Below are positions 8,601-14,977 of a stretch of DNA of 64,000 nt, piece by piece. The notes beneath the pieces were generated by a model. The model searched no databases. It worked only from the letters and a program-made list of their open reading frames with translations, and was not told the DNA's origin. A program made the translations under genes and the position numbers. The stretch is from assembly GCA_948144175.1 (NCBI GenBank), contig CANXME010002087.1:434001-498000 (forward strand), given 5' to 3'. Within the stretch, counting starts at the first letter, position 1. Each line of letters starts with the position of its first letter. The stretch comes from Closterium sp. NIES-65. Its lineage: Eukaryota; Streptophyta; Zygnematophyceae; Desmidiales; Closteriaceae.

Positions 8601-11081
8601 GACGCTTTTGCAGCGTTCCGCCTCCTGCCCTGAAAGCTACCCCCCTGCCGTGAGCTCTCCTCCACATCCCCATTCCCTAACCTCTCGCCCGCCAACCCTG
8701 CATTCCCCACGTTCTCCTCCACACTCCTCGCTCGAGGCCTCGTTTTCAAGCCTCCTTTCAAGCCCTCTTTCAAGCCCTCTTTCAAGCCCTCTTTCAGGCT
8801 CTCTTTCAAGCTCTCTTTCAAGCTGCCTCTCAAGCCCCCTCCTCCTATGGGCGCACCATCCACGCTGGTCCCCTTCCCCATACCCTCATACACATACCCC
8901 CACTCCTCTCTACGCGTTCCCCCGGTAAGAGACCTCTTTGTGAGAGGCGTCTCATCCCAACCCTGCTCTGACCCTGCTCTTCTTTGCTCGCCATGCTCCC
9001 CCTCCCCCTCCTCCTCCTCCTTTTCCTCCTCCTCTCCCGCCTCAGCCTCCTCCTCTTCCCCTTCCCCTCCCCCGTCCTCCTCTCTCAACCACCTTTCCAC
9101 CCGCCCTTCTTCCCTCTCCTCCCCACCACCCTTTCCATCCCACACCTTTCCTCTCTCCCCACCCTCCTCCCCTCCCTCCCCTTCTCCACCACCCTCTCCC
9201 GCTTCCCCTTCAGCAAACTCCCCCTCCTCGTTCCTCCTCCGCTCATGTGACTGTAACGAGAGCTGCGCCATTTGCTGCCCCTGCTCCAGCAACTCAATCG
9301 CCTGATCAATTTTCTGCTCCGTTATAAGCCCATCCAGTACATCCGGTAACGCCTCCGCATACCGCTCCATCTCCGTCGGCTCCCTCTCCTCCTCATCCCA
9401 CCCCTCCTCCATCCCATCCTCCTCCTCTTCCTCCTCCTCCCACCCCTCCCCATCCCTCCCCCTCGTCCTTCTCCTTCTCAGCCTCACCTCCCCTCCCCCC
9501 TCTCCATCCTTCACCATAACCCCACTCCCGATGCTCCCAACAGCCCACACCTGACCACTCTCCTTCGCCCCGGCCCCATGCCAACCCGCATGCGGGGTTA
9601 CAGGGGGAGAGGAATGCACAGAATGGTCCGGCGTATGGCTAGAGTCGGACCCATCATCGTGAATCCCCCCGCCTTCAGACCTGCGTCTGCTGTGGTGCGG
9701 CGAGGAGTGGGCGAAGAGCGAGAGTGCGATGGTGCGGCTCTGGCAGCTGCCCTTCTCCGCGAGGGAGTGGATGAGCGCGGTGTTGAGCGTCAGCATCTCG
9801 CGCATGCGCTTCAGCTGCACCTGAAAGGCGGATATTTGCTTCGACGTGCTGGGAGGGGGAGAGAGAGGGAGTGGTGGGGGAAGGAAGGAAAGAACGGGGA
9901 CAGGTGGAGAGGGAGTGGATGAGCGCGGTGTTGAGCGTCAGCATCTCGCGCATGCGCTTCAGCTGCACCTGAAAGGCCGAGATCTGCTTGGAGGCGCTGG
10001 TGGAAGGAGGGAGGGGGAAGGGGGTAGGAGAGGGAGGGGAAGGGTGGAGATGGAGAGTGGAGGAGGGGTAGGAGGGGGGAGTGAGGAGGGGGAATGGGGG
10101 ATGGGGGAGATGGTAACGGGAGAGGGTGGGGGGGGGGGGGGGGGAGGGAGAGAGGGGTGAGGGGAGGGGGATGGGAATTGGGGAAGGAGCGGAGGGAAGT
10201 TGACAATAGAAGGCAGCACAGAGGGATGTGAAGTTCTGCATCCGCTTCACCTGCACCTGAGAGCGGAAGGAGCGTTGGGAGCGTTGCCACGTTGGAGTGC
10301 AGTGGGTGAGTGACTGACCGTATGAAGGCGGGGTAGTTGGCATACACGCTCCTCCGCATCTCCTCTGCTGACACTCGCCTGAACTCCATCAGCTCCTGTG
10401 CCAGCCGCCGCACCTCCTGTGGGCGGCGGGGGAGGGGGGGAGGAAGGAGATGAGGGGAGCAAGAGAAACGAGCGAGCAAGGGGGAGCAAGGGGAATGAGG
10501 GGCAAGGGGAACAGTGGGCTAGAAACAAGAAGAGTGCGGAGAGACAGCTTTTGAGGCGCCTCGAGAGTCGTCTCATGACTCGCCTGAACTCCATCAGCTC
10601 CTGTGATAGCCGCCTCACCTCCTGTGTAAGGGCCCAGGGGGCGAGGGAAATGAGTGAGGGGAGCAAGGGGAACAATGGCGAGTGAGGAGGGACAGCATCT
10701 GAGGCGCCTCAAGAAGAGCCGTCCCGTCTCATGTCTCGCCTGATCCGCGTCAGCTCTGCTGCCAGCCGCCGCACCTCCTGCAGGGGGCGAGGGAAACTAG
10801 GGGAGCAAGGAGAACAATAGGATGCAAACAATGGGGACATCATCGTCCCAATGCATCCCCCATTCGACTCAATGCCCCGCTCATGGTCGCTCTATAATCG
10901 CTCACAACCCCTCATAATCCCTCAGAATTCCTCATAATCCCTCTAACTCCCGCCGAATCCCTCGAAATCCCTCGAAATCCGTCGCACCGCTTCGCGCCAC
11001 GAGACTCACCCATTCGTCGTTCTCCTCCATCTGCTCCTCCGCGTACGCCTCCGCATCGAACCGATCCTGTGAGAAATTCAT
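2386..11081 (-). CDS. EXO84: Exocyst complex component EXO84 (nine exons)
   Basis: EXO84 is a subunit of the octameric exocyst, which tethers secretory vesicles to the plasma membrane before SNARE fusion. Exons (minus strand): 11081-11010, 10416-10319, 9848-7988, 7184-6708, 6132-5138, 4863-4656, 4143-3955, 3425-3286, 2689-2386. Every junction has GT..AG borders and compatible phase, and the sum is 4344 nt (1447 codons plus stop). Land-plant EXO84 hallmarks appear in order: SAEEMRRSVYANYPAFIR then TSKQISAFQ (about residues 40-67), YGERIRRSARSLH and GGSYTAALSQ (about 650-677), the Exo84 C-terminal region FSAIAQATADSA (from 680), HAASECVCISLGHARLL, AETEAQQLAVLGN and ADELLPR (exon 5), MWEDIQAADPPLGPIGL (exon 7), LVFDMYFVVQAA (exon 8) and EEDWWYQHKCQTVVEEL (exon 9). 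The protein is roughly twice the usual plant length because of acidic, Gly- and Ser-rich insertions in exons 3 and 5. The gene model is inferred without transcripts. Confidence 0.88.
2770..2831 (-). repeat. Decayed copy of EXO84 exon 9 start
   Basis: On the minus strand, in intron 8, CYKLGFQTVLIEL matches exon 9 WYQHKCQTVVEEL at most positions. It lacks the upstream acidic residues and leads to no credible product. Confidence 0.6.
2940..3243 (-). repeat. Two tandem copies of EXO84 exon 8, 3' half
   Basis: Two units of about 150 bp (about 2944-3092 and 3095-3243) repeat a block that on the minus strand reads EGFAEKAATGRLWPTVHAQG, a decayed form of exon 8 GLAEDAATRAIVAYSARTG. They lie in intron 8 downstream of the real exon. 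The two units are nearly identical to each other and more diverged from exon 8, so the pair duplicated after the first copy formed. Confidence 0.75.
3286..3425 (-). CDS. EXO84: EXO84 exon 8
   Basis: Acceptor TTCCAG| at 3427-3426. LVFDMYFVVQAAHSGKTSS then GLAEDAATRAIVAYSARTG matches plant LDMKFVICFASQGRYLSR and AMAAFAATG. Donor AAAAG|GTGAGG at 3285-3284, leaving two bases that fit exon 9. Chosen over the upstream copies because only this one continues through both halves of the exon to a good donor. Confidence 0.85.
3458..3519 (-). repeat. Decayed copy of EXO84 exon 8, 5' half
   Basis: In intron 7 an acceptor-like CCCCCAG precedes a copy starting at 3519 that reads LVFDMYFVVQAAHSSKTSS on the minus strand, close to the real exon 8 start. 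It then diverges into intron sequence without a donor. Confidence 0.8.
3624..3725 (-). repeat. Three tandem 34-bp copies of the exon 8 start
   Basis: Units 3624-3657, 3658-3691 and 3692-3725 are identical 34-bp direct repeats, each reading LVFDMYFVVQAA on the minus strand. The unit length is not a multiple of three, so they cannot encode a repeated peptide in one frame. Another diverged copy is at about 3838-3877 (LVFDMQFAVGAS). Confidence 0.9.
3955..4143 (-). CDS. EXO84: EXO84 exon 7
   Basis: Acceptor TTCCAG| at 4145-4144, phase 0, 63 codons. MWEDIQAADPPLGPIGLHQ is the plant WDDIEEGPRPLGPLGLQQ-type signature. The donor CAG|GTATGG is tandemly duplicated 18 bp downstream (after about 3937), so an in-frame variant with six more codons is possible. 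Two decayed copies of the acceptor end lie upstream at about 4250-4297 and 4445-4487. Confidence 0.87.
4245..4495 (-). repeat. Two decayed copies of EXO84 exon 7 acceptor end
   Basis: In intron 6, a copy starting at 4297 (CCAG| then ELFLTMK) and one starting at about 4487 (ALFLTVSP) repeat the start of exon 7 (ALFLTVNAV). Both meet a stop or lose similarity within about 45 bp. Copies are spaced 154 and 190 bp apart. Confidence 0.7.
4656..4863 (-). CDS. EXO84: EXO84 exon 6
   Basis: Acceptor GCGCAG| at 4865-4864. KHKVWRARIQRASRRIREIF corresponds to the plant EWKRRLQRSVDRLRDSFC-like helix, followed by DEYVGMDACTKLQQWM and PSPPFQ. Donor CAG|GTGAGA at 4655-4654. One base plus 69 codons. Confidence 0.85.
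5138..6132 (-). CDS. EXO84: EXO84 exon 5
   Basis: Acceptor CCCCAG| at 6134-6133. DLVEDILPVISLHLLDKVL begins the block; a long Gly/Glu/Ser-rich insert follows; then HVQEAETEAQQLAVLGNVAALADELLPR, the most conserved EXO84 stretch here. A second very acidic Gly/Glu tract closes the exon (about 5400-5180). Donor TT|GTATGT at 5137-5136 leaves two bases in agreement with exon 6. The exact donor in this repetitive tract is less certain than the others. Confidence 0.78.
6299..6660 (+). repeat. tRNA-derived SINE-like sequence with partial tandem copy
   Basis: In EXO84 intron 4. A Pol III A box-like TGGTATAGCGG (6414-6424) is followed by a B box-like GGTTAGAATCC (6461-6471) at nearly tRNA spacing. The block before it (from 6299) is repeated from 6525 at about 226 bp spacing, with a second A box-like TGGTTTAGTGA at 6632-6642 but no B box. 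No acceptor-stem pairing is seen, so it is a tRNA-related promoter head and not a tRNA gene. No clear A-tail or TSD was found. Confidence 0.5.
6708..7184 (-). CDS. EXO84: EXO84 exon 4 (start of Exo84 C-terminal domain)
   Basis: Acceptor CCCAG| at 7186-7185, phase 0. IVFSAIAQATADSAIIFADQ through LLRRNILCSAA, HAASECVCISLGHARLL, PMLGELMRPSVMDALEFN and TPSAQRFYLLLV matches the plant EXO84 helical-bundle order. Donor GTG|GTGAGT at 6707-6706. 159 codons exactly. A decayed copy of its 5' part sits exactly 252 bp upstream (7243-7436) with its own acceptor. Confidence 0.88.
7243..7436 (-). repeat. Copy of EXO84 exon 4 5' part, 252 bp upstream
   Basis: Starts after an acceptor CCAG| and reads IAFSAIAQATADSAIIFADQ to HAASECVCISLG, with a 6-bp deletion and a few substitutions relative to exon 4. 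Its donor side is poor (GTCACT). The 252-bp spacing is a multiple of three and the interval shows no stop in this frame, so use of this upstream acceptor would extend the protein in frame by 84 residues. Confidence 0.85.
7733..7838 (-). repeat. Copy of EXO84 exon 3 3' end
   Basis: In intron 3, 258 bp downstream of the real exon 3 end. On the minus strand it reads AHQLLLGAYGEWITRSAWSL and GGSYTAALSH, with the donor changed from CAG|GTGCGT to CAT|GTGCGT. It is a duplicated exon-intron border with a damaged splice site. Confidence 0.82.
7988..9848 (-). CDS. EXO84: EXO84 exon 3 (coiled coil, low-complexity insert)
   Basis: Acceptor CCCAG| at 9850-9849. It starts TSKQISAFQVQLKRMREML (coiled coil), then a long acidic, Glu/Gly-rich insert broken by the conserved LITEQKIDQAIELLEQG segment (near 9320-9250). 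A run of 4-residue repeats (SLKE/GLKE) lies near 8757-8840, and a second conserved block (AIAERHVVLVAELERTAKHS to GGSYTAALSQ) closes it. Donor CAG|GTGCGT at 7987-7986. 620 codons plus one base. The insert is not expected in land-plant EXO84. Confidence 0.85.
9906..9996 (-). repeat. Copy of EXO84 exon 3 5' end, 148 bp upstream
   Basis: Acceptor ACCAG| then ASKQISAFQVQLKRMREML and TLNTALIHSLS on the minus strand, almost identical to exon 3 and in the same splice phase. No donor is seen after it. A more decayed third copy (QVQVKRMQNFTSL) is at about 10215-10262. Confidence 0.85.
10319..10416 (-). CDS. EXO84: EXO84 exon 2 (conserved SAEEMR/YANY motif)
   Basis: Acceptor ACAG| at 10418-10417, then EVRRLAQELMEFRR and the conserved AEEMRRSVYANYPAFI, donor CG|GTCAGT at 10318-10317, leaving two bases that exon 3 completes to Arg. 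This is the Vps51/Exo84-type N-terminal helical segment. Two shortened copies of its 5' end lie upstream at about 10575-10621 and 10735-10777. Confidence 0.88.
10575..10777 (-). repeat. Two copies of EXO84 exon 2 acceptor end
   Basis: Copies start at 10621 (acceptor ACACAG|, EVRRLSQELMEFRRVMRRL) and 10777 (acceptor TGCAG|, EVRRLAAELTRIRRDMRR). Both lack the conserved AEEMRRSVYANY half of exon 2, so they are partial duplicates of the exon border in intron 1. Confidence 0.82.
11010..11081 (-). CDS. EXO84: EXO84 exon 1
   Basis: 24 codons from ATG 11081-11079 (MNFSQDRF...EENDEW), ending at a canonical donor TGG|GTGAGT in phase 0. The acidic N-terminus precedes the coiled-coil start in exon 2. 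Start chosen because it is the only ATG in frame with a good donor before exon 2. A further 5' UTR exon cannot be excluded. Confidence 0.7.
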
Positions 11082-12136
11082 CGCGACAAATTGTTCTTCG
11101 CCACGAGCTTGCGAAACTCCCCGTCACGAAGTTCGAAACTTTCGCCACCCAATCAGAAGGTCGTGTCCACGTCTTGCTTTCGTCGGGGTGGATCGCCGAT
11201 TTCCTCCACAGATTTCCCTCTTTCCGATTTCTCTCGTCTAACTTAAAACATAGCCGTCTTCTCCGCCTTCGATTCCGCTTGACCTCCCTCGTCAAGCGTC
11301 ACTTCGTGTACGGGCCTTCCTCTCTCTTCGCGTCCTTCCTCTTTCCGACTTTCTTTCGCTCGAGTCCGCGTTCCTCCCGGCTTTTCGCCTGCGCTCTACC
11401 CGCGCAGACTCCCCACGAAGGGTACTCCAACTGTACGGAAAAATATGTCACTATCCGTGAGAACTGGGACTCTTCCGACCATAAGGGCGCATGGTAATAT
11501 AGGTTATGGTAACATAGTTAACCTGTGCTACAGTAACATGCTAACGCACTCTAACGGTAAGCTATCGCGCAACCGAATTGACGCCCAAAAAGTGGCGCAT
11601 CGCGAGGTTACGATTACATCCGTATATTATTGGATGAGCAGTACCCGCAACTTGAAAAGGCTGGGTCGTAACTAGCGTAAGGGCTATCACTGCGGTAATA
11701 AGTTATACGCGTCCAGTCAGATAGGCATTGCAGCACCTAATAGGTTACCTGGACGCATTTTATCTTCCCGCTGCTTCCTACGTTCTAGAACTGTCACTGG
11801 CAAACTACTGCGAGCAGGCACAGTAGTGCAGCTGCTCCCTTCCTTATCAGCGTTTTCCGATAAAACAACGGATACACGTAACTTTCTGCAAATCGGTTGG
11901 TGGACGTTTCAGCTGCTCTCTCTTCTCGACTATGCCTGTAAACACTAGTAGTAAGTTACTAGGATTACGAATGTGACAAGATCGTGCCCATGAAGTTGCG
12001 AATAAATGCTACATTTGTCGCATCCACTCGAGTCGTCGTGGTGGCATTCCGCTTCGCACTGGGAAGTTGGGAACTTGCTCAACGGAGCTTTGAACGAAGG
12101 AAAACAGTACAGTATAGTAAGGAGGGCGAGACTAGG
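11082..12136. other. EXO84 upstream flank, no gene seen
   Basis: About 1 kb between the EXO84 start codon and the 5' LTR of element H. It presumably holds the EXO84 promoter, but no TATA box, initiator or other named signal stands out. An 8-bp inverted repeat (CGCTTGAC, 7-nt loop) is at 11276-11298. Short ORFs look random. Base composition is closer to neutral than in the repeats. Confidence 0.5.
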
Positions 12137-12478
12137 TGTAAGGAAAATCCCTTTTCCTTACTTCGCATCCCTGCTCAACGCGTACATCACTGTAGCACCT
12201 CAGTCAGCACCGTTACCACTCGCGATCATCGCATCGACAATCATCCCGCCATTTTTCGCACATCGCATCCCGACCTCACGGCTCGGCTGGTAACCCGCGC
12301 TCCGGGCCTACGCCTCGACACTTTCCCAACCTCAGTCCCAGGCTCGTCGCGCGACTACCACAGACCATTACCGTTACCACTGTAGTTTCGCTATATATTC
12401 TTCGCTCACGCCCTCGCTCATTGTATTCTTGCTTCGATAGTGCAATTCTCGTTCGTTCACTCAATTGCACTCGTAACA
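12137..12478 (+). repeat. 5' LTR of Ty3 element H
   Basis: 342 bp, begins TGTAAGG and ends GTAACA (TG..CA), matching 24726-25067 apart from about two substitutions. A PBS follows two bases later. The TATATATT block near the LTR 3' half (about 12391) could be the promoter TATA region; this is inferred. Confidence 0.95.
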
Positions 12479-12480
12479 CT

Positions 12481-12494
12481 TGGTTATCAGAGCC
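12481..12494 (+). promoter_or_regulatory. Primer-binding site of H
   Basis: TGGTTATCAGAGCC two bases after the 5' LTR. It is close to the plant initiator tRNA-Met complement TGGTATCAGAGC with one inserted T. Confidence 0.75.
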
Positions 12495-12662
12495 TATGAT
12501 CTCAGCTCGGACCGCATCCACACCTTCGCTTCCCCACTATCTCATTTTTTTGGGGGGGGGTAGACGTCTCTCAGCGATACAGCACCGCCGCTCGTAGTGC
12601 TCTCTCGCAAGCACGCACGGCCACGACCGAGGCTCTCGCTGAGCTTGCCCGACACCCCCGCC

Positions 12663-13841
12663 ATGGCCGATTTCACGCTCGCCACATTAACGCAGGAGCA
12701 ACTTGATCGTCTCGTGCGTCAACTGGAAGATTCAGCGCTCGAAATCGCGACGCTCACGGCGGAACGTGACTCCGCCCGTCAACAGTCCACGGTGAACGTT
12801 CCGACGACATCACACACACCAACAAATGTATCGGCACACTCGGATGAACCGATCGTCATCTCGTCCGGCACACCAACACAACACGGCAGCATGGGACAAC
12901 GCTCAGGCACAACCAGTAATGGCGCCGCCCAGCCGATGCCTGGCATGGGAGGAAACAGGATCGCACCAAGCCCGCGGGAGCCCCGAGAAGCCCGTCGGCT
13001 CGTGGAATTTGCGGCGACAAGTGGCGAACAAGCCATCATGGCACCAATGCCGCTCAAGCCGCAACGCCCGCCCTGCTTCGACCCAAGCCAACGCGGCGGT
13101 CCGACGGTTCAATCGTGGGTCTTCACGATGAACGTCTTCTTCGACGCAAATTACGTCGAGTCGGACGCCGCGAAGATCCGGTATGCAGTTTCATTGCTAA
13201 GGGGCCCCGCCATGGACTGGTGGCGAGTCATCGTGACATCGCCACGCGCCTACGAGCCACCGTTGCACGAGGAAGGGCCCACGGGTCCAGCTGTCACCTG
13301 GAGTTCGTTCTGTGAGACCGCCCAATACAGCACGTGGGATGCGTGGTGCGCAGGGCTTCGGGCGCGTTTTGAGCCGATCGCGGCTTCAATTTCGGCGCGT
13401 CAGAGATTGCGCACTTGGCGCCAGCTCGGGTCAGTTCAAGATTATACAAGCGGTTTTCTCGCACTTTGCGAGCAGGTCGGCTACATGCACGAAGCGGAGC
13501 GGGTGGACCGTTATGTCGGAGGGCTGAAGCCGGATATCTCGCACGAAATAATGCTGCGCGGACTCTCTAATCTTAACGAGATTCTCGCGCTCGCCGAGAA
13601 GATCGACATTCTACGCCGACCGAGACCGGGGTCCTATTACGGACATCGCCCTCGAGGACCGACCGAGCACGCCACTGTACACGCCGTTGCAACAAATGCA
13701 GCTGCCGCACCGTTTAAAGGGCGCTGCTTTGCTTGCAACAGGCCGGGCCATCGCAAGAGCGAATGGCCAGAGGAGCTGAGGCGCCGAGGAGCAGAGCAGG
13801 GGAGGGAGTCTCAGAGGCAGGGAAACGCCAGCAGTCAGTAG
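12663..13841 (+). CDS. Gag of Ty3 element H
   Basis: Structural Gag of the virus-like particle. The ATG at 12663 sits in a strong context (GCCATGG). Residues about 10-50 form a coiled coil. A retrotransposon-gag capsid domain follows (ALSLLRGPAMDWW-like region VSLLRGPAMDWWRV near residue 178, then W-rich RLRTWRQLGSVQDYTSGF). A zinc knuckle near residue 352 reads CFACNRPGHRKSEW, so the last zinc ligand Cys is Trp. The stop TAG is at 13839-13841. The pol frame overlaps the end and is reached by a -1 shift (see 13820-13826). Confidence 0.85.
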   Translation: MADFTLATLTQEQLDRLVRQLEDSALEIATLTAERDSARQQSTVNVPTTSHTPTNVSAHSDEPIVISSGTPTQHGSMGQRSGTTSNGAAQPMPGMGGNRIAPSPREPREARRLVEFAATSGEQAIMAPMPLKPQRPPCFDPSQRGGPTVQSWVFTMNVFFDANYVESDAAKIRYAVSLLRGPAMDWWRVIVTSPRAYEPPLHEEGPTGPAVTWSSFCETAQYSTWDAWCAGLRARFEPIAASISARQRLRTWRQLGSVQDYTSGFLALCEQVGYMHEAERVDRYVGGLKPDISHEIMLRGLSNLNEILALAEKIDILRRPRPGSYYGHRPRGPTEHATVHAVATNAAAAPFKGRCFACNRPGHRKSEWPEELRRRGAEQGRESQRQGNASSQ

Positions 13842-13859
13842 AAGTTGGGCCAACTACTG
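13820..13859 (+). promoter_or_regulatory. -1 ribosomal frameshift signal between gag and pol of H
   Basis: Heptamer G_GGA_AAC (13820-13826) lies in the gag frame as X_XXY_YYZ. A -1 shift there enters exactly the PR/RT frame. After a 9-nt spacer, CAGTA (13836-13840) pairs with TACTG (13855-13859), and inside it GTTG (13844-13847) pairs with CAAC (13851-13854), with a GAA bulge. The gag stop codon lies at the foot of the stem. The heptamer-spacer-stem layout is that of known retroviral -1 frameshift sites; activity is inferred. Confidence 0.75.
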
Positions 13860-14611
13860 ACGAGACTGCCTGCTCGCCCAACCACACCGACCCTCACCGA
13901 GTCACAGTACCGATTCACGCCATCGATCGGGCTCGGATGAATAAGGAGGGTACAGCGACGGATTGCCCGGTACTGATCTACGGGAAAATACATGGAGCAG
14001 CAGTGAAGATTTTTATTGACGGGGGAGCAAGTCACAGCTTAGTTAATACCGCAACCGCACGGAAATTACAGTTAACACTTACCCGATGCTTACCTGAGAT
14101 AGATGCACGCTTAGTCGACGGAACGCCACTAGCCATACGGGAAAAGGTGGAGCGAGTAAAAGTCCGCTGCGGAGGAAACTTCGGGTTTACACAGGAAATG
14201 CTCGCAACGACACTGGATGGGCACGACATTTTACTGGGACGTGATTGGCTGCGACGGTATAATCCGCGAATTGACTGGACGACGGGTAGCTGCACAGTGC
14301 GAAATAGTGGTAACTGGGTCGTCCTACCTCGCTGGCAGCCACCCGAGTCTTCGACGGTCCAGGTCAACGCCATCACGATGAAACGGGCTGTCGCTGCTGG
14401 AGCTGACGTGTACGCAGTGGATATAGCATTAGTGAAAGAAGAGGAGCTGCCGAGCGATTTTCAGAAACTATTGGCAGCTGTACCACCCGAACTTCAGGCA
14501 CTACTGAAACGATTCCCGGGTATCTTTCCGGATGACTTACCACAAGGGCTGCCACCTCAGCGGGCGCATGACCATAGGATCGAGTTAGAACCGGGGGCAC
14601 AGCCAACTGTA
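13842..14611 (+). pseudogene. Protease region of H pol, split by copia G
   Basis: Continues the -1 frame after gag. Aspartic protease: FIDGGASHSLVNTATA, with DGGA in place of the usual D(S/T)GA, and DILLGRDWL (the second-half hydrophobic-Gly motif). It then reads through the linker (FPDDLPQGLPPQRAHDHRIEL) to PTV, where copia G is inserted; the frame resumes at 21978. It cuts Gag and Pol. The frame is open from 13733, but coding before 13820 belongs to gag. Confidence 0.85.
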
Positions 14612-14741
14612 TGTCAGAATGAGAAACGAGAATGCTGTGACTAACAGGAACAAGAGTACAAATATGAAACCCTAATCTGGTGTACCCCCTAAGGTGTAAC
14701 CCACCACAGCCTAGAACCACATAAACATATAATGTTTGACA
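14612..14741 (-). repeat. 3' LTR of copia G
   Basis: 130 bp, TG..CA on the minus strand. It matches 21843-21972 except for about two C/T differences. Confidence 0.95.
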
Positions 14742-14977
14742 CACCCCCATAGGCAAAGTGGGGCAGACCTAGGGGTCACAAGACCAGTCAAGGTAAAACA
14801 AGGCAAACAAGCTCAGGGTGGATCTCGAGGATTCCACACAAATTCCGAGCACAAGCAAGCGGTCACAAGACCAGTTCACATGCAGATTTATAATAGAGCA
14901 AGAAGTACAATGATCACAACCTAGCAAGAGTAAACATGCAGGTATATATATATATAGTGATCACAGTACAGACAAAG
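14742..14977 (-). promoter_or_regulatory. 3' noncoding region and PPT of copia G
   Basis: On the minus strand this reads from the pol stop to a polypurine tract (GCCTATGGGGGTG) touching the LTR. It contains GGTC-TTGT-GACC hairpins like those in A, C and D, and a short (TA)n run at 14943-14956. Confidence 0.7.

Noticed and set aside
10127..10144. G-run as a functional G-quadruplex
   Set aside because: A single G homopolymer in an EXO84 intron with no conserved partner runs. Length may be a sequencing artefact.
11276..11298. 8-bp inverted repeat upstream of EXO84 as operator
   Set aside because: One isolated short inverted repeat in 1 kb is expected by chance.
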